Shown here: positions 31,519 to 37,111 of the stretch, in pieces
How the letters are laid out: each line of letters opens with the position of its first letter
Position numbering within the stretch: the first letter of the stretch is position 1
Assembly (NCBI GenBank): GCA_938009335.1
Contig: CALLHT010000194.1
Coordinates: 1-37,111 of the forward strand
Source: an uncultured Rhizobiaceae group bacterium
Lineage (GTDB): Bacteria > Pseudomonadota > Alphaproteobacteria > Rhizobiales > Rhizobiaceae
Direction: 5' to 3'
Length of the DNA stretch: 37,111 nt
Made by a program: the position numbers and the translations under genes
Notes under the pieces: model-generated
Told to the model about the DNA's origin: nothing
Databases searched by the model: none
Seen by the model: the letters and a program-made list of their open reading frames with translations, nothing else

Positions 31519-32964
31519 TCAGCCGGGTAATTCGGCCAGTCCAATTCCCTTTTTAGGTGGGGTTGAGTTTTGGTCGCCTTTGTCCGATGCCCTCCGGACA
31601 ATGGGACCGATTGCAATAAGAGCGGCAAATAAGAAGCCGATCTCAAGATGATAAACGATTGAATAGCCAAGCGCGTGATCTGCAAACGCTGGCCCTAACG
31701 AGCCGGACGCAGCAACCTGACCGCCTAGATCGCGGATAATGCCACCACTTGCCAAGCCGATGCCGATGCCACACGCTTGCACCGCGCCCCAAGCCCCAAG
31801 CGCCAGACCAGAGCCAGCGTTTTCCGCCAAATCCATGCATGCGGTAAGCGTGCCAACGGCAAACATGCCACCACCCATGCCAATGAGTGCAGTGCCAATT
31901 CTGAAGAGCAGTGCTGATTGGAAAGGCGCTGAGAAAATTACCGCTGAGAATGCAATTACACCAATCAGTGTGCCGTAGGCTGCCAAGCGGTGTGGGTCCA
32001 TTCCTTTGCCGAGAAAACGCGCTGCTACCATAAAGCCGCCCATGGTTCCGGCTGCAAAAACTGCATTGAGCAATGTTGTTTGGCTGACAGAAAGGCCGAG
32101 TATCTCGCCGCCATAGGGCTCCAGCAATACATCTTGCATAGAAAAGCCCAGCGTTCCGAGGCCAACAGCAACCAGCAAGCGCAGGCTGCGCCGGTCTTCA
32201 CGGAAAGTCGCCCATGCTTCATTGAACGTTGGGCGTTCGATATCCGGTGCCGTCTCGGATGGTCTGCGCGGTTCTTGTTTCCAAAGGGCAATCACATTCA
32301 AGATCATGGTCGCTGCGGCAGCACCCTGAACGACTTGGATAAGGCGCTTAGGAGAGAAATCCGCAAGGAAGTAACTGAACACGATTGCGCTCACAAACAT
32401 ACCCACCAGCAGCATGGTGTAGACCAAGGCAACCACACGGGGCCGGGTTTCATCGGGCGCAATGTCGGTTGCCAGAGCTAAGCCTGCAGTCTGCACCATA
32501 TGAATGCCAATGCCTGTCACCATAAATGCGACAGCAGCGGAAACGGGCCCCATCCACCATGGTCCCAGTATCTGGGAATGAAGAAGCAGCAACGCAAACG
32601 GCATAATTGCCAGACCCCCGAATTGCGTTAACGTGCCAAACCAGATGAACGGGACCCTTCTCCAGCCCAATAAGGATTTATATGTGTCCGAGCGGTAACC
32701 GATAAGTGCTCGGGCAGGTGCGAAAAGAAACGGCAATGCAACCATTACTGCGACGAGTGACGCAGGAACACCAATCTCCAAAATCATGACTCGGTTGAGT
32801 GTGCCAGTGAGCAATACTGCAGCCATGCCAACGGAAAACTGGAACAATGACAGGCGCAGAAGTCTTCCCAGAGGAAGTTCTTCTGATGCGGCATCAGCAA
32901 ACGGTAGGAAGCGTGTGCCGACGCTCCTCCAAAAGTCCACCGCTGTCATTGCACGTTTGGTCAT
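31519..32964 (-). CDS. lhaA: LH1 assembly protein LhaA (PucC/BCD family)
   Basis: A 481-residue, 12-helix transporter-fold protein of the bacteriochlorophyll delivery (PucC/LhaA) branch of the major facilitator superfamily, required for LH1 assembly. Typical pieces are LNRVMILEIGVPASLVAVMV, LIGYRSDTYKSLLGWRRVPF, FSMQDVLLEPYGGEILGLSV and FAVGTLTACMDLAENAGSGL. The bchM-lhaA-puhA order identifies it as LhaA rather than PucC. It overlaps bchM by 4 bp and is followed by puhA after 19 bp. Confidence 0.96.
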   Translation of the reverse strand: MTKRAMTAVDFWRSVGTRFLPFADAASEELPLGRLLRLSLFQFSVGMAAVLLTGTLNRVMILEIGVPASLVAVMVALPFLFAPARALIGYRSDTYKSLLGWRRVPFIWFGTLTQFGGLAIMPFALLLLHSQILGPWWMGPVSAAVAFMVTGIGIHMVQTAGLALATDIAPDETRPRVVALVYTMLLVGMFVSAIVFSYFLADFSPKRLIQVVQGAAAATMILNVIALWKQEPRRPSETAPDIERPTFNEAWATFREDRRSLRLLVAVGLGTLGFSMQDVLLEPYGGEILGLSVSQTTLLNAVFAAGTMGGFMVAARFLGKGMDPHRLAAYGTLIGVIAFSAVIFSAPFQSALLFRIGTALIGMGGGMFAVGTLTACMDLAENAGSGLALGAWGAVQACGIGIGLASGGIIRDLGGQVAASGSLGPAFADHALGYSIVYHLEIGFLFAALIAIGPIVRRASDKGDQNSTPPKKGIGLAELPG

Positions 32965-33665
32965 GAGTTGATCAACTCCAAGGCTTGGCTTTTGTAGAAC
33001 TTGGTCGATACAAACTTGGTGCGGTTAACCCGGTAGCCGAAATTGTGGGTGAGGCTCGCATTGATCGAAGAAATCAAGGCTTGCTCTGAAACAGGTTCAA
33101 TGGCTGGCGAACGATCATTGCGCGGGAAGAGTTTCCCGATAGCTTTCATAACCGTAAGGGCAGGGGTTTTTGGCGCAAATGTAAACAATACCCCTTCGCG
33201 GGTTCTTGGTGCAAACCCTTCCAGTAACTGAGTAATGCTCGCAAGCGGATAATGAATGAGTGAATCCATTGCCACCACATAATCAAACGAACCGAACGAT
33301 GGATCTGACATGTCGCCTGCATGAAACGTGATTGTTTGTTTGTTGATATCAGCGGGCAAACGATCAGCTGCTTCAGCAACCAGTTCTGGTGAAATATCGA
33401 TAGCAACCACGTCTGCACCTCGGCGCGCAGCCTCAATCGAGAGCATTCCGGTTCCGCATCCTGCGTCCAGAATACGTGCACCCTGCAAATCATCCGGCAA
33501 CCAACCAAGAAGCGTTTCGCGCATCTCCTGACGCCCGGCACGAACAGTTTCGCGAATGCGAGAAACCGGAGAGTTAGATGTCAACGCAACCCAATTGTCT
33601 TTGGCCGTCCGGTCAAAGTATGTTTTAAGTTCGCTTCTGCGGGTTTCGTAGGATACTTCAGCCAC
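32961..33665 (-). CDS. bchM: Mg-protoporphyrin IX methyltransferase
   Basis: SAM-dependent O-methyltransferase that makes Mg-protoporphyrin IX monomethyl ester, the AcsF substrate. The 234-residue class I methyltransferase carries motif I ILDAGCGTGMLSIEAARRGA at about residues 65-84 and DVVAIDISPELVAEA. MDSLIHYPLASITQLL is the family-specific segment. It sits between bchL (9 bp) and lhaA (4-bp overlap), a conserved order. Confidence 0.97.
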   Translation of the reverse strand: MAEVSYETRRSELKTYFDRTAKDNWVALTSNSPVSRIRETVRAGRQEMRETLLGWLPDDLQGARILDAGCGTGMLSIEAARRGADVVAIDISPELVAEAADRLPADINKQTITFHAGDMSDPSFGSFDYVVAMDSLIHYPLASITQLLEGFAPRTREGVLFTFAPKTPALTVMKAIGKLFPRNDRSPAIEPVSEQALISSINASLTHNFGYRVNRTKFVSTKFYKSQALELINS

Positions 33666-33674
33666 GCTATTCTC

Positions 33675-34595
33675 CTAGTCGAACCCGAGGAAATCAAAGA
33701 TTTCCCGGTCTTTCATCGGGGTTGGTACAAAGGGATCGCGTCCTTCCCATAGGGTTTCCGCGAGGCGTAAATACTCATTCTGAACTGCGGTCAGTTCAGG
33801 AGAATCTTCCATTTCAAAAAGCGTGGACTTCTTGAGCCGCGACCTGCGGATCACATCAAGGTCTGGGAAGTGGGCAACTTTGTCCATCCCGACAGTTTTG
33901 TTGAAACGGTCAATCTCATCCGTTGCTTTTGATCTGTTTGCGATGACGCCGCCAACGCGAACTTCATAATTCTTAGATTTTGCACCAATCGCAGCAATGA
34001 TGCGGTTCATGGCGAAAATGGAGTCAAAATCATTTGCAGTAACGACTAATGCTTTTTCAGCATGCTGTAGGGGTGAAGCAAATCCACCACACACCACATC
34101 GCCCAGAACATCAAAAATCACCACGTCAGAGTCATCCAGAAGATGATGCTCTTTCAGTAGTTTAACGGTTTGGCCGACAACATAGCCTCCACATCCTGTA
34201 CCTGCCGGAGGGCCTCCAGCTTCCACACACATCACACCATTGTAGCCTTCATAGACAAAGTCTTCTGTGCGCAATTCTTCTGAGTGAAAATTCACCTGCT
34301 CAAGAGCGTCGATCACAGTCGGCACCAAGCTCTTGGTCAGCGTGAAGGTGGAATCATGTTTCGGATCACAACCGATTTGCAAAACCCGTTTCCCAAGTTT
34401 TGAAAAAGCTGCCGACAGGTTTGACGAGGTTGTTGACTTGCCAATGCCGCCCTTACCGTAGATGGCAAAGACCTTCGCCTGTCCAATATCCATTTCCGGA
34501 TCCAATTGAACTTGCAAAGATCCTTCACCATCCAGCCCCTTGGGCAATGGACGTTTCTTATCTTTGAAATGTGAGTTTGGTCCTACGAGGTTCAT
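33675..34595 (-). CDS. bchL: Light-independent protochlorophyllide reductase iron protein BchL
   Basis: NifH-like ATPase of dark-operative protochlorophyllide oxidoreductase, which donates electrons to BchNB for ring D reduction. The 306 residues include the P-loop GKGGIGKS at 47-54, GCDPKHDSTFTL, and the two [4Fe-4S] cysteines at 135 (GTGCGGY) and 169 (VVCGGF). The lysine-rich N-terminal segment (DKKRPLPKG) before the P-loop is typical. It overlaps bchH by 4 bp. The partners bchN and bchB are expected beyond the right edge. Confidence 0.98.
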   Translation of the reverse strand: MNLVGPNSHFKDKKRPLPKGLDGEGSLQVQLDPEMDIGQAKVFAIYGKGGIGKSTTSSNLSAAFSKLGKRVLQIGCDPKHDSTFTLTKSLVPTVIDALEQVNFHSEELRTEDFVYEGYNGVMCVEAGGPPAGTGCGGYVVGQTVKLLKEHHLLDDSDVVIFDVLGDVVCGGFASPLQHAEKALVVTANDFDSIFAMNRIIAAIGAKSKNYEVRVGGVIANRSKATDEIDRFNKTVGMDKVAHFPDLDVIRRSRLKKSTLFEMEDSPELTAVQNEYLRLAETLWEGRDPFVPTPMKDREIFDFLGFD

Positions 34596-37111
34596 AAATT
34601 CTCCTCCCCGGGTAGAATGCCTTCCAACCGGTCTTCAAGTTCTTCGCTTGCGTTCTGTAATGCATTGAGTGTGTCAGCATCCGGCTCCCAGAAATCGCGC
34701 TGGCTTGCTTCAAGTAGACGATTGACCATGCGTGACGAGGCATGTGGGTTAAGGTCGGCCAAGCGCCGGCGCATGGCTTCATCCAACACATAAACTTCGC
34801 TTAAACGCTGATAGACCCAAGGCGAAACCTGGCCTGTGGTGGCAGACCACCCCATTGTGTTTGTCACCTGGGCCTCGATCTGGCGAACGCCTTCAGAGCC
34901 ATGTTTCAGCATGCCTTCGAACCATTTTGGGTTTAAAGAACGTGTGCGTGTCTCGAGGTTTACCTGCTCACCCAGCGAGCGGACTTTTCCCTCACCTTGA
35001 GTTTGATCCGAGATATAAACGGAAATCTCGGTCCCTTTGACTTTCTTAACAGCTTTTGAGATGCCGCCAAGCGTATCGAAATAATGGTCGATAGTAGTGA
35101 TGCCGAGTTCAACCGAGTCCAGGTTCTGATAGGCCATATCAACATTGCCCAACACTTTGTCGAGCAGTTCTGACTGCTTTTGTGTCTTGCCTTCTTTGGA
35201 AATGGCAAAGCACTTTCGTGTTGTATAGGTGTCGGCAATCTCATCATCCGCGCTCCAGGCAGATGAGGAAATCAGGTAGTTTACATTTGATCCGTAAGCA
35301 CCATCGGCATTGGAGAAGACCCGCAATGCGGCTTCTTCCATGTTGCAGTTCTCGCTTTCAGCATAGGCAAGTGCGTGCTTGCGGATGAAGTTTTGCTCAA
35401 CCGGTTCATCAGCAGTGGCTGCAAGAAAACTCGCCTCAGCCAGCATCTTAGATTGTAGCGGCAGGAGATCGCGGAAAATGCCGGACAGGGTCATGACCAC
35501 ATCAATTCGCGGGCGCTTGAGCTCTTCCAGTGGGATAAGTTCAGCACCTGCAACACGGCCATAGGAATCATGACGAGGTCTTGCGCCCATCAGTGCCAAC
35601 GCTTGTGCAATCGGGCCGCCTTCTGATTTAAGATTATCCGTACCCCACAGAACCATTGCGATGGTTTCAGGCAGGGCATTGTCGGTTTCCAGATGTTTTT
35701 CAAGAACACGTGCGGCTTGTATCGCTCCATCGCGCACCGCAAACTGACTTGGGATACGAAACGGATCGAAGCCATGAATATTCCGTCCGGTAGGCAAAAT
35801 GTCTGGAGTGCGAACGAGATCACCCGAAGCGGACGGCGAAACAAATCGGCCATCAAGCGCATGGATTACACCCTCTAGCTCCTGGTTTGTTGTGAGGTTC
35901 GAATTGATGTCATAGAGATGCTGGATCCATTCCTGTTGTTCTTTTGAAGAGGCTGAGACAGTTTTGCCAGCAGCAATCGAAGCAATTGTTTCCGCATCCA
36001 GCCTTATGGCTTCATTACCTTTCGCAACGAGTCCGATCAGCATAGCGCGGTCATGTTCTGACATGCCTTTGCCTAAGATATGTAGTCCATCGGGAATGAG
36101 TGCATACTCAGTTTCCAAAACGCGTTGGATAAGGGTTTCAACGAAGTCCGGTTTGTTGGTTTCGCTGGCAGCATCGACAAGATCAAGTTGTTCAGCTTGT
36201 ATTTGAATGAGGTCTTCCAGCTCCGCACGTTCGCGCGTGTGGTCGCTTGATGATGCGCGATACCGATCCAGCGTTGCTTTAAGCTCACTTAACCCTTTGT
36301 AAAGTCCGGCATGGGCTAGCGGCGGCGTTAGATAAGAAACGAGCGTTGCGGCAGAGCGTCGTTTCGCAATTGTTGCTTCTGACGGGTTGTTTGCTGCATA
36401 GAGATAAAAGTTCGGCAGATCACCAATCAAACGATCCGGCCAGCACGCGCCTGACATACCAACTTGTTTGCCCGGCATGAATTCCAGTGCGCCATGAGTG
36501 CCAAAATGAAGCGCTGCATCCGCTTGCCAAGTCTCTTTGATATATCGGTAGAAGGCTGCAAATGAGTGCGTTGGCGCAAAGCCCTGTTCAAACAGGAGGC
36601 GCATGGGATCGCCTTCGTAGCCAAAGCCCGGTTGCACTGCGATCAGAACATTTCCAAACTGAGCGCCCATAATGAAGAGTTGTCCGCCATTGGTGTTCTC
36701 GCGGCCAGGCGCTGGTCCCCATTGTGCTTCGATTTCCGCAAGATGCGGCTCGGATTGAATATGATCTTCGGCTGAAACAAAATCATGCACATTGGCAATC
36801 GCGCCGTGAGTGGCAGCGTTACCAATTGTTACCTGCTCGCGAAGGTCTTCAACATCTTTCGGAAGATCGACGGAATAGCCTTCCGCTTTCAATGTTTTTA
36901 GCGTTTCAAACAGGCTTTCGAATACAGAAAGGAATGCCGCTGTTCCTGTATTTCCTGCGTTTGGCGGGAAGTTAAAAATCGGAACTACGATTTTACGCTC
37001 TGCGCGTGTTTTCTTGCGAAGTGCAATCAGCTTGAGTGTTCTTTTGGCGAGGGTATTTACCCGTTCCGCGTGCGCTTCCATGCGCCGGCTATTGGCTTCT
37101 TCGCCCGGCCG
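34592..37111 (-). CDS. bchH: Magnesium chelatase subunit BchH (C-terminal part; 5' end outside the window)
   Basis: Porphyrin-binding catalytic subunit of Mg-chelatase, working with BchI and BchD at the other end of the window. The frame stays open to the edge (first visible codons encode RPGEEANSRRMEAHAERVNT), giving 839 residues of an expected 1,200 or so; the N-terminal third is missing. Conserved parts include IFNFPPNAGNTGTAAFLSVF, DAALHFGTHGALEFMPGKQVG, DGLHILGKGM, MVLWGTDNLKSEGGPIAQAL and NTMGWSATTGQVSPWVYQRL. It overlaps bchL by 4 bp. There is no sign of damage in the visible part. Confidence 0.98.
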   Translation of the reverse strand, partial: RPGEEANSRRMEAHAERVNTLAKRTLKLIALRKKTRAERKIVVPIFNFPPNAGNTGTAAFLSVFESLFETLKTLKAEGYSVDLPKDVEDLREQVTIGNAATHGAIANVHDFVSAEDHIQSEPHLAEIEAQWGPAPGRENTNGGQLFIMGAQFGNVLIAVQPGFGYEGDPMRLLFEQGFAPTHSFAAFYRYIKETWQADAALHFGTHGALEFMPGKQVGMSGACWPDRLIGDLPNFYLYAANNPSEATIAKRRSAATLVSYLTPPLAHAGLYKGLSELKATLDRYRASSSDHTRERAELEDLIQIQAEQLDLVDAASETNKPDFVETLIQRVLETEYALIPDGLHILGKGMSEHDRAMLIGLVAKGNEAIRLDAETIASIAAGKTVSASSKEQQEWIQHLYDINSNLTTNQELEGVIHALDGRFVSPSASGDLVRTPDILPTGRNIHGFDPFRIPSQFAVRDGAIQAARVLEKHLETDNALPETIAMVLWGTDNLKSEGGPIAQALALMGARPRHDSYGRVAGAELIPLEELKRPRIDVVMTLSGIFRDLLPLQSKMLAEASFLAATADEPVEQNFIRKHALAYAESENCNMEEAALRVFSNADGAYGSNVNYLISSSAWSADDEIADTYTTRKCFAISKEGKTQKQSELLDKVLGNVDMAYQNLDSVELGITTIDHYFDTLGGISKAVKKVKGTEISVYISDQTQGEGKVRSLGEQVNLETRTRSLNPKWFEGMLKHGSEGVRQIEAQVTNTMGWSATTGQVSPWVYQRLSEVYVLDEAMRRRLADLNPHASSRMVNRLLEASQRDFWEPDADTLNALQNASEELEDRLEGILPGEENL

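Noticed and set aside
31500..31685. A 62-residue N-terminal extension of PuhA
   Set aside because: It overlaps lhaA and PuhA proteins start at MVE with a membrane helix close behind.
34592..37111. bchH as a truncated pseudogene
   Set aside because: The frame is open to the window edge with conserved sequence throughout, so it is simply cut by the window.

Overview
The window is most of the photosynthesis gene cluster (PGC) of an alphaproteobacterium that makes bacteriochlorophyll a and a type-2 (quinone) reaction centre. The evidence is gene content and order: the crt-bchCXYZ-pufQBALM block and the bchHLM-lhaA-puhABC-bciE-acsF-puhE-hemA block are the two conserved halves of proteobacterial PGCs. 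GC content looks moderate, about half by eye. The only cyclase seen is the oxygen-dependent AcsF with its alphaproteobacterial partner BciE, and no puc, pufC or pufX is present. This fits an aerobic anoxygenic phototroph, perhaps a marine Hyphomicrobiales or Rhodobacterales relative; that placement is a guess.

Layout. 1-1197: a partial unidentified gene and an atypical LysR-like regulator, both leftward. 1421-4640: dxs and the 8-vinyl reductase gene bciB, leftward. 4736-8732: bchI, bchD, bchO, rightward. 8773-11983: crtI, crtB, tspO and a 46-residue membrane microprotein, rightward. 11986-14393: crtC and crtD, leftward. 14495-21589: crtE, crtF, bchC, bchX, bchY, bchZ, rightward. 21632-24309: pufQ, pufB, pufA, pufL, pufM, closed by a strong terminator. 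24406-25474: two divergent accessory genes (SCP2 domain; ICMT-like methyltransferase). 25477-37111: a long leftward run of idi, hemA, puhE, acsF, bciE, puhC, puhB, puhA, lhaA, bchM, bchL and bchH. bchH is cut by the window edge, and bchB, bchN and bchF are expected beyond it.

How it works together. Dxs, Idi and CrtE feed isoprenoids to CrtB, CrtI, CrtC, CrtD and CrtF for carotenoids. HemA feeds tetrapyrrole to BchHID, BchM, AcsF-BciE, BciB, BchL (with BchNB), BchXYZ and BchC for bacteriochlorophyll. PufQ, LhaA and PuhB, C and E help assemble the PufBA antenna and the PufLM-PuhA reaction centre. Five perfect TGT-N12-ACA palindromes, the binding pattern of the redox/light repressor PpsR/CrtJ, lie upstream of dxs, between bciB and bchI, at crtI, between crtD and crtE, and upstream of bchC. 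The repressor gene itself is not in the window.

Most notable find: the gap between bchD and bchO is a 264-bp element with 31-bp terminal inverted repeats (27 of 31 matching), flanked by TA dinucleotides. It looks like a transposase-less miniature transposable element (MITE). It inserted exactly at the bchD stop codon, rebuilt that stop, moved the native bchD Shine-Dalgarno away from bchO, and supplied a new in-frame ATG for bchO. Other points of interest are a concentric nested palindrome before the atypical regulator, a crtC gene with no ordinary start codon near its conserved N-terminus, and a crtI start codon lying inside its operator. No tRNA, rRNA, CRISPR array or complete insertion sequence was seen.
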